A stretch of DNA of 64,000 bases from Leucobacter sp. cx-328 (GTDB lineage Bacteria; Actinomycetota; Actinomycetes; Actinomycetales; Microbacteriaceae): NCBI RefSeq assembly GCF_014530035.1, contig NZ_JACVMX010000004.1, positions 164,254 to 228,253 of the forward strand. The letters run 5' to 3'. How positions within the stretch are numbered: the stretch's first letter is position 1; each line of letters begins with the position of its first letter. Below, piece after piece: positions 10,201 to 18,925 of this stretch. The position numbers and the translations under genes are program-made. A model generated the notes under the pieces. It was not told the origin of the DNA and did no database searches. It worked only from the letters and a program-made list of their open reading frames with translations.

Positions 10201-10288
10201 CGTCCTTCGGCTGACCGTCAAAGAGGTCTACGACTGCTGAAATTGCATCGAGTTGAAATGGTTGTTTGTCGTCAAATCTAAACTTCAT
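7283..10288 (-). CDS. Type III restriction endonuclease Res subunit
   Basis: Res is the ATP-driven cleavage subunit of type III restriction enzymes. It uses a superfamily 2 helicase motor and cuts when two unmethylated sites are sensed. The protein is about 1001 residues from the ATG at 10288, chosen because MKFRFDDKQPFQLDAI matches the usual family N-terminus and an AGG tract precedes it; a GTG/ATG-like alternative 24 nt upstream overlaps mod by 13 nt. Visible motifs are Walker A METGTGKT (about 109-116), a DEAD-like MDEPQ, a motif VI region RRQTIGRGLRLP, and a C-terminal PD-(D/E)xK nuclease with NPDWAIV and VRETKS. Length and motif order match full-length Res, so it is probably active. It lies between mod and the RloC-like gene. 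Confidence 0.93.
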   Translation of the reverse strand: MKFRFDDKQPFQLDAISAVVDLFDGQPKDAEKLEIALRGKISLPESDTSGQAAFDIDPSELAQEVGAVGNNLIVERDTVLANLRKVQNRNGLELSARLAEEELGFDIEMETGTGKTYVYLRTIFELAQKYNFTKFVILVPSVAIREGVNTSIELMREHFRGLYPALPFDSSVYSGKSAEEVQSFATATNVQILVMTIDSIRGDANSRIIHQTRDKLQGLRPIDYLKATRPVVIMDEPQNMESKLSQSAVGDLSPTCTLRYSATHRKTRNVVYRLDPVDAHDKGLVKQIVVAEARQQGADATPYIKLVDVQRDPWTAKLELLSRKADGSFARTAKKIKQGQDLAGIAASNNPIYEGWRVNEIGLESPDGSGLPFVELTKHPILNLGEEIGGNSQVIYREMIRETIREHLRKEAQMRPRGVKVLSLFFIDKVANFLGDGVNNEDANGQYVQWFDELLREERDRVPAWSELLPEDPQEYRKAYFAQMKSGKGKAAKLTFVDSKGEGTTAKDDDAYDLIMKDKGRLLSEDTPTRFIFSHSALREGWDNPNVFQICTLREMGGETERRQTIGRGLRLPVNKDGERIAEPEIAQLTVIANESYAEFAKSLQDEYKKAGVQLGFVRKGEFAQIPVVDGETEKPLGFEASKRIYELLQTGGFLDKDGRVTDQFAPTTLGFDLGLPVDFAWATDFVIELVDKCKLDKLVKPKKLRASRQLNKEFYWSDEFEDFWYAISRKTTYRVKVDREDIISTSLAKLRDLDENPRVEPLRIQVTKAGLKIQRGGAKAEERGVRTADLRGSYDLPDIITELQDATKLTRRTIVDILTGSERLDEFIGNPNDFITMARRVINAELAKIIVDGVEYERISGSVYELRELREDSKEEADRFLDQLYKVQNQDKTDFDYVLFDSDIERQFAELLDGREDVKMFMKLPAKFKIDTPVGPYNPDWAIVKHEDGEDRIYMVRETKSTANAELLRPTEKAKIKAARAHFKALNIDYAKSSPGRWNL

Positions 10289-10299
10289 GGGTGCCTCGC

Positions 10300-12162
10300 C
10301 TACGCAGTCCATAGCTCAATGCCGTTACTCTTACAGAGTTGGGCGAGGTTGGTCTTCAGTTCGTCATCGCCATGGAACGCGTCTTCGAGCACGATGATCT
10401 TTCCACCATGGATTTCATCGACCATCGCTCGGAGCTGATCTAGCGTCGGCTTCCTGTGCTCGTCTAGATAGGCGAGCACAGCAATGTCCCCATCTGCCTG
10501 AAGAACTGCACGCATTTCGAGGCCAGCAACCTCGAACGGACTGATCTGCTCGGTGAGCGAGAAGCCCTGCTTTAGAAGGATCTCGGTGAAGAGGTCATCT
10601 GGTGTGGCGTTGTCGTCAGCACTGTCACGGAGACCGAGAAGTCTTTGCTCCAAAGCATCAGGCTCAATCTCACTCGAGACTCGCCATTTGGAGAAGTTAC
10701 TGTCAACCAATCTGAATGAGCGGTATCCCGTATCCACGGGGTGTCCCTTCACCAGCAGATTTTGGTTGTCCGACTGAATCTCTGCTGCTGCAAGGTCGAT
10801 TCGCAGTCGCGAAATATCCGGAATCGTTTTGTAGCCTGCCTTCGCAGCTTCGCTCCCACCGTCGAGTGGTTCGGGCAGTTGAACTTGAATATATCGTCGA
10901 GCACCGCCGTCTTCCCGGTTTACTTCCATAATGGCATGTGCAGTTGTGGCGGAACCAGAAAAGAAGTCCAACACAATATCGTTGTCATCGGTTGCCTGCG
11001 AGACTAGAAACTTGATCAGGTCGAGCGGCTTCGGGAAGTCAAAGTACTTCTTCCCGCCAAAGAGTCGAATCAACTGTTTGGTTGAAGTCTCACTATCGAA
11101 TCGCCCAAGATTCGAGAATAGCGGTGAGCGATCATTTGCCATTTCATCCGCATACACAACTTGGACAGGCTTTCCATCATCATTTTTCGGGAAGCGGATT
11201 TTTCCGTCTTCCACCATCTGCTTGATCCGGTCTTCCGAGAACGCCCAGTTGCCGTAATAGGACTTACCGTTCACTGGGTTGATAATGCTAAACCAACTAT
11301 TCTGCGCTCCAGTAGCTTGTATCGGCATCGTGCGCCACCAACGACCGTCCGCATCTTGTTTATAGCTGGCAAGGCTTCGCTCCTGCCCCTTGAAGCGGAA
11401 GGGCTTCCTGCGCTGAAGCACCATTAGGTACTCAAAGTTGGGTAGAAGCATGTTTTTCGGAGGAACACCTGAAGCCTTCTCTTTCTTGACCCAAACTAGT
11501 TCGCCAACGAAATTGTGCTCACCGAAAACTTCAACACAAAGCTTTCGAAGGTTTGCGACCTCATTACCATCGATGGAGATAAACATGACGCCGTCATCAG
11601 TCAGTAGGTTTCGCGCAAGCTTCAGACGCGGGTACATCATGTTGAGCCAGTTCGAGTGATAGCGCCCCTCTGATTCAGAGTTACTCGAGAGCTTCTTGCC
11701 ATCCCCGCTGACCTGCTGCGTCCACTCAAGGTAATGCTGAACACCGCCGGTGAAGTTGTCGTTGTAAACGAAGTCCTTACCAGTGTTGTAAGGAGGGTCG
11801 ATGTAGATCATCTTGATCTTGCCGTGGTAGTGCCGCTGCAAGATCTTTAGTACCTCGAGGTTGTCGCCCTCGATGAACACGTTCTGAGTCTTGTCCCAGT
11901 CTTTCGAGGTCTCGAAATCAGGCTTCAAGGTAGCGGTGGTCTGCTCCTGCGCTACACGAAGCGCTCGTTTCTTACCCGGCCAGAACAAGCCAAATCGCTC
12001 ATTGCCCTCGGCTGCGTCACCGTCAAGAAGTTCCTGCAGCTTCGCGACATCCACTTTGCCATCAGCGATCGCTTCGGGTACTAATTCAGCCAGCTGCGCT
12101 GCCAGCTCAGTGCGGAAGTTCGGTGTTGTTGATGGTGTCTCGCGGATATCGTCGTCGTGCAT
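10300..12162 (-). CDS. Type III DNA adenine methyltransferase Mod subunit
   Basis: Mod transfers a methyl group from S-adenosylmethionine to adenine N6 in the recognition sequence and gives target specificity to the Mod-Res complex. The ATG at 12162 is preferred over two in-frame starts upstream because AGAGG lies 8 nt before it; the protein is then 620 residues. The beta-class motif order is clear: catalytic DPPYNTGKDFVYND comes first, and the SAM-binding DFFSGSATTAHA comes later. The segment between them (GELVWVKKEKASGVPPKN, then KPFRFKGQE) is the likely target-recognition region. The gene is 55 nt downstream of the helicase gene and 11 nt upstream of res. No frameshift or phase-variable repeat is seen. 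Confidence 0.93.
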   Translation of the reverse strand: MHDDDIRETPSTTPNFRTELAAQLAELVPEAIADGKVDVAKLQELLDGDAAEGNERFGLFWPGKKRALRVAQEQTTATLKPDFETSKDWDKTQNVFIEGDNLEVLKILQRHYHGKIKMIYIDPPYNTGKDFVYNDNFTGGVQHYLEWTQQVSGDGKKLSSNSESEGRYHSNWLNMMYPRLKLARNLLTDDGVMFISIDGNEVANLRKLCVEVFGEHNFVGELVWVKKEKASGVPPKNMLLPNFEYLMVLQRRKPFRFKGQERSLASYKQDADGRWWRTMPIQATGAQNSWFSIINPVNGKSYYGNWAFSEDRIKQMVEDGKIRFPKNDDGKPVQVVYADEMANDRSPLFSNLGRFDSETSTKQLIRLFGGKKYFDFPKPLDLIKFLVSQATDDNDIVLDFFSGSATTAHAIMEVNREDGGARRYIQVQLPEPLDGGSEAAKAGYKTIPDISRLRIDLAAAEIQSDNQNLLVKGHPVDTGYRSFRLVDSNFSKWRVSSEIEPDALEQRLLGLRDSADDNATPDDLFTEILLKQGFSLTEQISPFEVAGLEMRAVLQADGDIAVLAYLDEHRKPTLDQLRAMVDEIHGGKIIVLEDAFHGDDELKTNLAQLCKSNGIELWTA

Positions 12163-12217
12163 ATTCATTTCCTCTACTTGTAACATTTTTTAAGTCTTCT
12201 GTGAACAGGTTCCAGCG

Positions 12218-15109
12218 TCAGGCGACTACTCGCCAACGGATCGAAAACAGATGTTCTGTATTCTGTGTGCCAGTCAGAGCCTGAGAGATTAGCTCGAGAA
12301 TGTCGTCTGCTTCGTCACGCATCTTGCGTTTCTCAAACCGGTAATCGTCCTCGGCGTCATCAGCCTTGCGATCCCACTTGGCGGCTTCCTTTTTCATGCG
12401 CAGCTGCTCCATCGGATCATCTGCACCCCTGGCGGCCTTGCGGGCTTCCTTTTCTTTACTGCGGTACTCGCGCACTTTTGCTTCAAACTCGGCGCGTCGA
12501 TCTTTGATATTCCGGTCGAGGATTTCTTCCTGCTGGTTGTAGTACTTGGCGTTACGGCCCTGAACCTCACGCTCATACTCTGCCCGCTGGAGAGCGAGTC
12601 GATCGGCGAACCGCGCCTCATCGATAGCAACATCGTGCTGGCCGACCTCGACAGCAGTGAGCTCGAGCAAATCATTGACAAGTTCCGCGTCCATCCACTC
12701 GCCACCAGCACCATCGGCAAAGCCGCCAGCGAGCATGTACGACTCAGAGATGTCATCGTTCTTTGCTTGCATACTAAAAGTCACCAGGCTGACCGTCAGT
12801 TCGCCGTTCTTACCCTCAAGTTGCTTCACGGCGGCACCTGCACGATCTGATGCAGAAATACTGAACGTCAGTTCACGCGCTGGGGTAACTCGTGACTTCG
12901 CTCCTTCAACTACATGAACAGCAAGCGGACTTGAATAGCGATACTGGTGAGCATTTTCTAGAGGTTGTGATTTGAAGAAGTAGGGACCCTCCTTCGCCTC
13001 TGGCACAGGCGAGCAATGCAACGTGAAGTGTCGCGGATCTTCTTCAAATGTTGCATCGTCTTTAAGTTCATGCTGAGTAATCGACAGGAGTAACCGTTCG
13101 AACTTATTCAGAACCTCACCCGACTGCGCGTCGTAAGACTTCAAGCGATCCTGAACATTCGGATCTAGGTTGTCAAACACCTTTGACTTGGCCTGTGCCA
13201 TTTCCTGGCTGATCTCTTCTGAGTACTGAGCCTCAAGCTTTGCGAATGCAGTATCGATCTCAGCGGCAGTCTTACAGCCATTCAGAATCGCAGAGATGTT
13301 CTTCTCGAAATCGAGGCCATCTTCAATCGACCCGAGAACCTGGTCGGATGCCCCAAAGACGCTCTCGAAGAGATGGAACTTCTCTGTGAGGAGTTCCAAA
13401 ATGCGCTGCTCGGCGACGTTGCCTTTGTTCGAGAAGTTCACAACGATCACGTTGTGCTTCTGCCCAAACCGGTGCACTCGTCCAATACGCTGTTCCACAC
13501 GCTGCGGGTTCCATGGCAAGTCGTAGTTCACAAGCATTGAACAAAACTGCAGGTTAATTCCCTCAGCGGCAGCCTCTGTTGCGATCATGATCGTGCCCCG
13601 GTCACGGAACTCATCGACAAGGGCCTTACGTCTATCCGCTGCAGGGATGCCCGTGATTAGGTCGCTGTCCTTGTTGCGCGCAAGCCAATCTTGGTAGATG
13701 CGTGTGGCTTCTGGACTGTTGTTTGTGCCGTTGAAGAGGACGAGGCCTTCACCGCGGCCAGCGTCTTGAAGGGTGCGCGCGATGTATTCCTGCGTCTTCG
13801 TTGAATCAGTGAAGATGATTGCTTTCTCGGGTGCACCAATCTCACGGAGACGTTCAAAACCTTGATCAAGCGCCTCACCAAGCTTTACCGCCTTCTGGTT
13901 GACCGTGATTGAACGCGCTAGTGCCGCATACTCGCGAAGCTCCTGCACCTCAGCCTTGACGCGTTGGTGGAGGCTCTTGTCTGCAAAGTCAGTCGGGGTG
14001 TCAGCAGTTTCATCGATCTCTTCAAACTCTTCGCTTGTCAAGTCGCCGTCGATAAACAAAGATCCGCGCCCGTCACGCCTGCGACCCTCAGCGAGTTCAT
14101 CCGCGAGCCTGTTCGCGATGTTCTCCAGGGTGCCTGCTACTGCATACGTGGAGGACCCGAGACGTTTTCGAATAATTAGGGCTGATAGATGCCTCTGGCT
14201 CCCCGCAAATGCAAACAGCTCGTCCCGTTGCAAATAGTCGTTCACCAGGTCATATAGGCGCACTTCTTCAGGTGAAGGGGTGAACTCAACAGTCAAAGGT
14301 GAGCGCTTGGTGAAACGAATGTATCTCTCGGCGTCACGTCGAAGCGTGCGCTTTGAAACTGTTGCAACACGATCAACGAGGTCATCGTCGCCGAACGCGT
14401 CACGGTTCTTAATATATCGCTCTCGGAATGCGTCAAGCGAGTGGAAATACGTCGGATCAAACACCGACACCAGCCCGTACAGTTCATCGAGCCGGTTCTG
14501 TAACGGTGTCGCCGTCAGCAGCACTGTCTTGTTTGCGTTCCGAACCACTCTCGCTACGGCAGAAGGCATCTTCGCCCGGTCACCATTCCAGAAGTTGCGG
14601 AGCCGGTGAGCCTCGTCAGCGACGATGAGATCCCACTGCTGAGAAAGGGCAGCCTCATGACGCAGCACAAACTCATACGAGCAGATCAGAACCTGAGCTT
14701 TTTGAGTGTCTTGAGCTTGTAGCAGTCGATCGCGTGACTTCGAATCGAGAAGTGCCGAAGGGATTAGGAACTTTTCATACAGCTCTTGCTGCCACTGCTG
14801 GCGAAGACTAGAGGGAGCAATAATCAGGACTCGACGCTTACGCTCTGCCCAGTATTGACTGATGACGATGCCAGCCTCGATCGTCTTGCCGAGGCCGACT
14901 TCATCAGCCAGGATCACACCGGGCAAGAAAGGGGTCTGTAGTGCGAATAGCGCAGCATCGATTTGATGCGGCTTTGGCTCCACTTGGGCATCAAACAGCA
15001 GACCAGCGAGCTTGCCAACGTGATCATTTGCATAGCTGCGCTGTAGTTCATGCGCAAAATACTTAGCCTGGTGATCGGTGAGTTTTGTCTTGGGTGATGT
15101 CTCCGCCAT
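12218..15109 (-). CDS. SNF2/RapA-like helicase of the defence operon
   Basis: This 963-residue protein is a superfamily 2 SNF2-type DNA translocase. It shows the Q-motif-like PKPHQIDAAL, Walker A LADEVGLGKT (67-76), the DEAH box (165-168), TATPLQNRLDELYGL, and the motif V/VI block LVNYDLPWNPQRVEQRIGR followed by VHRFGQ. After the motor comes a long C-terminal helical tail with coiled coil (about 830-930), rich in Arg and Glu. It opens the operon; AGGAG precedes the ATG at 15109. Similar helicases occur upstream of type III mod/res pairs and in class 1 DISARM (DrmD), but no drmA, drmB or pglX-like gene is present here. Its role in restriction, such as remodelling or unwinding the target, is inference. 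Confidence 0.88.
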   Translation of the reverse strand: MAETSPKTKLTDHQAKYFAHELQRSYANDHVGKLAGLLFDAQVEPKPHQIDAALFALQTPFLPGVILADEVGLGKTIEAGIVISQYWAERKRRVLIIAPSSLRQQWQQELYEKFLIPSALLDSKSRDRLLQAQDTQKAQVLICSYEFVLRHEAALSQQWDLIVADEAHRLRNFWNGDRAKMPSAVARVVRNANKTVLLTATPLQNRLDELYGLVSVFDPTYFHSLDAFRERYIKNRDAFGDDDLVDRVATVSKRTLRRDAERYIRFTKRSPLTVEFTPSPEEVRLYDLVNDYLQRDELFAFAGSQRHLSALIIRKRLGSSTYAVAGTLENIANRLADELAEGRRRDGRGSLFIDGDLTSEEFEEIDETADTPTDFADKSLHQRVKAEVQELREYAALARSITVNQKAVKLGEALDQGFERLREIGAPEKAIIFTDSTKTQEYIARTLQDAGRGEGLVLFNGTNNSPEATRIYQDWLARNKDSDLITGIPAADRRKALVDEFRDRGTIMIATEAAAEGINLQFCSMLVNYDLPWNPQRVEQRIGRVHRFGQKHNVIVVNFSNKGNVAEQRILELLTEKFHLFESVFGASDQVLGSIEDGLDFEKNISAILNGCKTAAEIDTAFAKLEAQYSEEISQEMAQAKSKVFDNLDPNVQDRLKSYDAQSGEVLNKFERLLLSITQHELKDDATFEEDPRHFTLHCSPVPEAKEGPYFFKSQPLENAHQYRYSSPLAVHVVEGAKSRVTPARELTFSISASDRAGAAVKQLEGKNGELTVSLVTFSMQAKNDDISESYMLAGGFADGAGGEWMDAELVNDLLELTAVEVGQHDVAIDEARFADRLALQRAEYEREVQGRNAKYYNQQEEILDRNIKDRRAEFEAKVREYRSKEKEARKAARGADDPMEQLRMKKEAAKWDRKADDAEDDYRFEKRKMRDEADDILELISQALTGTQNTEHLFSIRWRVVA

Positions 15110-15347
15110 GTGATGCAGTCTCCTACGCCACAGGGGCGCTATTCGTTTATACCTCTCATCATTTCACCGTACCGCGGACCAACGACAATGGCCGCCTCGG
15201 CCCACCGGAGACTTTGCGTTAGAGGCTATGCGGCACAAGAATGAAGCGATCCGGTCAGCTGCCTCATATTGCGGCTTATTATGACATGATCGGGTGTTTT
15301 CGTGAAGTACTGTTCCCAATTTCTCACGGCAACCATCCCACGGAAGA
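15110..15347. other. Intergenic region upstream of the defence operon
   Basis: This stretch holds the candidate promoter and ribosome binding site of the helicase gene. Beyond about 15160 no gene, repeat or tRNA fragment is visible. No copy of the tRNA-Pro 3' end was found here that would mark an attachment site. Confidence 0.3.
15139..15151 (-). promoter_or_regulatory. Candidate promoter of the defence operon
   Basis: On the minus strand a TATAAA element (15151-15146) lies about 37 nt before the helicase start codon. That would leave a short 5' leader with the AGGAG ribosome binding site. No convincing -35 element is seen 16-18 nt upstream, so activation or weak expression is possible. The call rests on the -10 match alone. 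Confidence 0.3.
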
Positions 15348-15659
15348 TCACCCGCTGAACAGGCGGCAGCATGAGAAGGCGTCGAAGTATTCGTGCAATC
15401 GCTGCTCCTGGCTCGCCAGCCGATCTACGACTTCAGTAATTCGGGGCAACGCCAAAGTTCCGCGCCAAAAGTCATGTACCTCTGTGTCACGAATGATCAA
15501 GGCCATGATGTGCGCCGTCAGCTGCGTTTCAGGGAATCTTGGGTCGTAAATGCTCAGTGTTCCTTCGTAGAGGTATGGGAGCACCAGTTTGTCTATGTCA
15601 CGGGGAGCGATTTCCTCGAATACTCTGCTGTACGCGCCGCCAGAAAGCACTCGAATCAT
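15348..15659 (-). CDS. Hypothetical protein, possible 3' fragment of a larger gene
   Basis: The frame encodes 103 residues with normal-looking composition (RVFEEIAPRDIDKLVLPYLY, then VVDRLASQEQRL). The family is not recognised and no ribosome binding site is clear. Just upstream on the same strand a different frame reads KVKVSFRDQVELYTLRD before a stop, which also looks like protein. The two could be halves of one gene broken by a frameshift near 15660-15690. The gene lies between the defence operon promoter and the tRNA terminator, so it may be a remnant of an inserted element. Confidence 0.4.
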   Translation of the reverse strand: MIRVLSGGAYSRVFEEIAPRDIDKLVLPYLYEGTLSIYDPRFPETQLTAHIMALIIRDTEVHDFWRGTLALPRITEVVDRLASQEQRLHEYFDAFSCCRLFSG

Positions 15660-15764
15660 GGTCTCGAACGGTCTCGCAGGGTGTACAACTCCACCTGGTC
15701 ACGGAAGGACACTTTCACTTTCGCGCGCTCGCCGAGGAGCTAGCGGGCAAAAGATCGAGAAATC

Positions 15765-15793
15765 AAAAAAGCCCGCCATTTCTAGCGGGCTTT
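15765..15793 (-). terminator. Rho-independent terminator downstream of tRNA-Pro
   Basis: On the minus strand AAAGCCCGC (15793-15785) pairs with GCGGGCTTT (15776-15768) around an 8-nt loop, and the T-run TTTTTTG follows. It lies about 65 nt beyond the 3' end of the first tRNA-Pro and fits as the terminator of that transcript. Confidence 0.75.
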
Positions 15794-15858
15794 CCCGGAT
15801 CAATGTGGATCAATTTCCGATTTCTTATGCCCTTGTTTCTGATTAAAGAGCACAGTGG

Positions 15859-15932
<74 letters not shown>

Positions 15933-16063
15933 TTGTTGTTGAAACAACTCTTCTATCCTAGTACAGATTTCGGGCCGCTCTGACCACGGGCACTCCGGCT
16001 ACTTCCGGCGCCGACACAGCACCCGCCCACGGCGCACGCAGCGCAAGCGGCGCAAGCACCCAA

Positions 16064-16870
16064 CTACTCCGCGTCCCACAGCGCCCGGTAGTACGCGATC
16101 CGCTCCGCGTCCGGCTCGATGCCATACGCATCCCAGAAGTCTCGCTCGTCATAGTTTGTGTAGTTCCAGCCGAGCGAGACGGTGATGATGGCGAGATCCG
16201 CCCACCGATCCGCGACACCGAGGCGCGCGAGATCGACGTGTGCGAGGAAGTCACCATCGCGGGAGATGAGCGTGTTGGGCGCGCACGGATCGCCCTGGCA
16301 CACGACGAGCTTGTCGATGGGTGGCGGATCCGCGAGCGTCCCCGCAGCGATCCCCGCGATGCGCGTACGCTCGGCAACACCCCAGTCGAACGGGCAATCG
16401 TCGACGGGCAGCTCGTGCAGGCGGCGCATGCCAGTGCCGAGCGCGCGGAGCGCCGTCGCGGGGTCGGCCTTCCACCGCTCGCTCACTGCCGATTCACCGG
16501 GGAGTGCGCGCGTAATCAGCACCTCGTCATAGCGGGGCGGCTCGTCGCCCTCGCCAGCGACGGCCCAGTTCGCGAGCCCGACGACGGCGGGCGCCGGGTG
16601 GCGTGCTGACAGCCAGACGAGGCGTTTAGCTTCGTCGGCGAGGGACTCCCCTGATCCGCCGGGGTTCCACTTCACGAAGTATTCGGGTTCCGCGCCGGGG
16701 CCGCCCGTGGCCGCAGAGAAGGTGAGTCCGCCGGTGCCGTTCTGCCAGACGGCGGCGAGCGCAGCCGCACCGAGTCCGTGTGCGCCGAGCACTGCGGTCA
16801 CGGCGACGGGCACCGCCACGGGCTCGGTTGGGGCGCCGGCGAGATCGCTCGGAACGGCAGAATTTGTCAT
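16064..16870 (-). CDS. Aminoglycoside phosphotransferase (APH) family kinase
   Basis: This 268-residue protein has the APH kinase fold. The catalytic-loop motif is CQGDPCAPNTL, the usual HGDxxxxN with His replaced by Gln. The metal-binding motif HVDLARLGVADRWADLAI follows, matching the DxxxxGxxDxxxDLA pattern of APH(3')-type enzymes. The N-terminal lobe has WQNGTGGLTF and the ATP-binding lysine region YFVKWNP. Enzymes of this family phosphorylate a hydroxyl of kanamycin-class aminoglycosides. The motif spacing fits APH(3'), but chromosomal members may have other substrates. It faces away from the ABC exporter genes and lies in the antibiotic-response cluster, which supports a resistance role. 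No frameshift is seen. Confidence 0.8.
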   Translation of the reverse strand: MTNSAVPSDLAGAPTEPVAVPVAVTAVLGAHGLGAAALAAVWQNGTGGLTFSAATGGPGAEPEYFVKWNPGGSGESLADEAKRLVWLSARHPAPAVVGLANWAVAGEGDEPPRYDEVLITRALPGESAVSERWKADPATALRALGTGMRRLHELPVDDCPFDWGVAERTRIAGIAAGTLADPPPIDKLVVCQGDPCAPNTLISRDGDFLAHVDLARLGVADRWADLAIITVSLGWNYTNYDERDFWDAYGIEPDAERIAYYRALWDAE

Positions 16871-16908
16871 GCGGGAAGCCTAGCGAGGCGAGTTGGTGAA
16901 ACCAACCC

Positions 16909-16938
16909 TTGTGTCCCGCGCAAAGAAGCCGCTAGGGT
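16909..16938 (+). promoter_or_regulatory. Candidate promoter of leader ORF and ABC exporter operon
   Basis: TTGTGT (16909-16914) and TAGGGT (16933-16938) are spaced by 18 nt. This places transcription start near 16945, about 35 nt before the leader ORF. The match to the consensus is moderate. Confidence 0.4.
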
Positions 16939-16980
16939 ATTTCTCAGACTTAACCCTCTACGACCCGGAAAGGAGCAGCC

Positions 16981-17040
16981 ATGATTCGCACAATCGCATT
17001 TACCGCTGTTCTTCCGGGCACAGCTCTGTCCGGAAATTAG
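16981..17040 (+). CDS. 19-residue leader peptide upstream of ABC exporter
   Basis: A short ORF MIRTIAFTAVLPGTALSGN starts at an ATG with a near-ideal AAAGGAG 5-6 nt upstream and ends at TAG (17038-17040). It lies 76 nt before the first exporter gene. Its second half forms a strong hairpin: TTCCGGGCA (17012-17020) against TGTCCGGAA (17027-17035). This layout resembles leader ORFs that control drug-resistance genes by ribosome stalling, such as BmrB before bmrCD in Bacillus. Stalling and the exact competing structures are inference; no classic terminator with a long U-run was seen after it. Confidence 0.6.
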   Translation: MIRTIAFTAVLPGTALSGN

Positions 17041-17116
17041 ACCTCGGCCGTTCCAGGCCCTCTCTCTTTCCCACAGCTTCCGCGCCTAGGTGCGCACCTT
17101 CTTCTCATTAGGGATC

Positions 17117-18925
17117 ATGTCTTCTTCATCTACAGTTTCACTGTCTCTGCCGCGCGCGCTTGCTCGGCTTCTCCCCTTCGTTGCGCCCACAAAGTGGTGG
17201 CTTCTGGCGGGCTTCCTGGTCGCTTTGCTGGGTTCCGTGGCGAGCCTCGCGATTCCGCTTGTGCTGCAGGCCGTCGTCGATGGCCCGCTCGTCTCCGGCG
17301 ACCAAACCGCCATCGTGTGGGGTGTGGCTGCCGTGCTCGGCCTCGGAATCCTCGAAGCTCTCTTCATCTTCTTGCGTCGCCGGTTCGTGCTGCGCCCGAT
17401 GACCGAGGTGGAGTTCTCGATCCGCCAAACGTTCTATGAGCGCTTGCAGCGCCTGCCCGTCGCATTCCACGATCGGTGGCAATCGGGTCAGCTCCTCAGC
17501 CGCATGATGCAAGACATCGGGCTCATTCGGCGCTGGCTCACCTTCGGCCTCATCATGCTCGTCGTGAACGTGCTGACGATGCTCGTTGGCATTGGCTTGC
17601 TGTTCCGCTGGCATTGGGCGCTCGGCACCGTCTTCTTCATCTGCTCGCTGCCGATCTGGATCGTGGCCTACCGCTTCGAGCAGAAGTACGGCGTACTGTC
17701 ACGCATGAGCCAGGATCAGTCTGGCGATCTCGCGACCGCGGTTGAGGAGAGTGTGCACGGCATCCGCGTGCTCAAGGCATTCGGCCGCGGTGCGCACTCG
17801 CTCGCGAAGTTCCGGGAGCGCGCTGAAACGCTACGCGGAACCGAGCTGCGCAAAGCCCGCGAAGTCGGCCTCATCTGGTTCTGGTACGACCTCGTGCCGT
17901 TCCTCGCGCTCGGCGCGTGCCTGTTCACCGGCATCGTGCTCGCGAGCCGCGGTGAGCTGAGCGTTGGCGAGCTCTTCGGCTTCTTCGCGCTCGCTGCTGC
18001 GGTGCGCTGGCCGATGAATTCGCTCGGCTTCCTGTTCTCCTTCATGATCGATGCCCGCACCGCGACCGATCGCGTCTTCGAGGTGTTTGATGCCCCGATT
18101 ACGATCGCGGATCCCGAACATCCCCAGACCATCGAGCATCCGCGCGGTGAGCTCGCGTTCCGTGGTGTGCACTTCCGCTTCGGCGATGCCCGCGAGCACG
18201 AGCGTGACCTCATCAACGGGCTCGACCTCGTACTGCAGCCCGGCGAGACCATGGCGCTCGTCGGCGCGACCGGTTCTGGAAAGACGACGCTCACCGCGCT
18301 GCCGACCAGGCTCTACGATGTGACCGCCGGCGCGGTCGAGCTCGACGGCGTTGACGTGCGCAACCTCACGCTTGAGGAGCTGCGGCGCCGCATCGGCATC
18401 GCATTCGAAGACCCGATCCTATTCTCGGCGAGCGTGCGCGACAACGTGCTGCTCGGCCGCGAGGATCTCGACCCCGCGAGCGAGGAAGCCGAGGCTGTAC
18501 TCAGTGAGGCGCTCGGGGTAGCCCAGGCCGGGTTCGCGTACGATCTCCCTGAGGGCCTCGACACCGAGGTCGGCGAGGAAGGCATGAGCCTGTCCGGCGG
18601 TCAGCGCCAGCGCCTCGCACTCGCCCGCGTCGTCGCCGCGAAGCCTGATGTGCTTGTGCTTGACGATCCGCTGTCTGCACTCGATGTCGACACCGAGGCG
18701 CAGGTCGAGGCGGCGCTGCGTCGGGTGCTTGCCACCACGACCGCACTCATCGTTGCGCACCGACCGTCCACGGTCTCGATGGCGGATCGCGTCGCCGTCA
18801 TGCAGGCAGGCCACGTCATAGCGGTCGGCACGCACAGCCAGCTGCTCGCGAGCAACGAACACTACCGACACCTGATTTCGTCGCTTGAACCCGATACCGA
18901 CACTGCAGAGGAGGTGGCGCGATGA
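17117..18925 (+). CDS. Heterodimeric ABC exporter subunit with degenerate ATP site
   Basis: This subunit of about 602 residues has an N-terminal six-helix ABC exporter membrane domain and a C-terminal ATPase domain. Motifs are Walker A GATGSGKT, signature LSGGQRQR and Walker [13 protein letters not shown]. The residue after Walker B is Asp instead of the catalytic Glu, which marks the degenerate half of heterodimeric exporters such as BmrC or TM287. The ATG at 17117 gives the natural [12 protein letters not shown] start; an in-frame GTG at 17090 is the alternative. The next subunit gene overlaps by 4 nt (ATGA), so the two are co-translated. The likely substrate is a drug or lipid-like compound. 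The leader ORF upstream suggests antibiotic-dependent control. Confidence 0.9.
   Translation: MSSSSTVSLSLPRALARLLPFVAPTKWWLLAGFLVALLGSVASLAIPLVLQAVVDGPLVSGDQTAIVWGVAAVLGLGILEALFIFLRRRFVLRPMTEVEFSIRQTFYERLQRLPVAFHDRWQSGQLLSRMMQDIGLIRRWLTFGLIMLVVNVLTMLVGIGLLFRWHWALGTVFFICSLPIWIVAYRFEQKYGVLSRMSQDQSGDLATAVEESVHGIRVLKAFGRGAHSLAKFRERAETLRGTELRKAREVGLIWFWYDLVPFLALGACLFTGIVLASRGELSVGELFGFFALAAAVRWPMNSLGFLFSFMIDARTATDRVFEVFDAPITIADPEHPQTIEHPRGELAFRGVHFRFGDAREHERDLINGLDLVLQPGETMALVGATGSGKTTLTALPTRLYDVTAGAVELDGVDVRNLTLEELRRRIGIAFEDPILFSASVRDNVLLGREDLDPASEEAEAVLSEALGVAQAGFAYDLPEGLDTEVGEEGMSLSGGQRQRLALARVVAAKPDVLVLDDPLSALDVDTEAQVEAALRRVLATTTALIVAHRPSTVSMADRVAVMQAGHVIAVGTHSQLLASNEHYRHLISSLEPDTDTAEEVAR

Noticed and set aside
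4098..15109. DISARM or BREX system
   Set aside because: The helicase resembles DrmD in type, but drmA, drmB, pglX, pglZ and brxC-like genes are absent; the methyltransferase and nuclease are type III Mod and Res.
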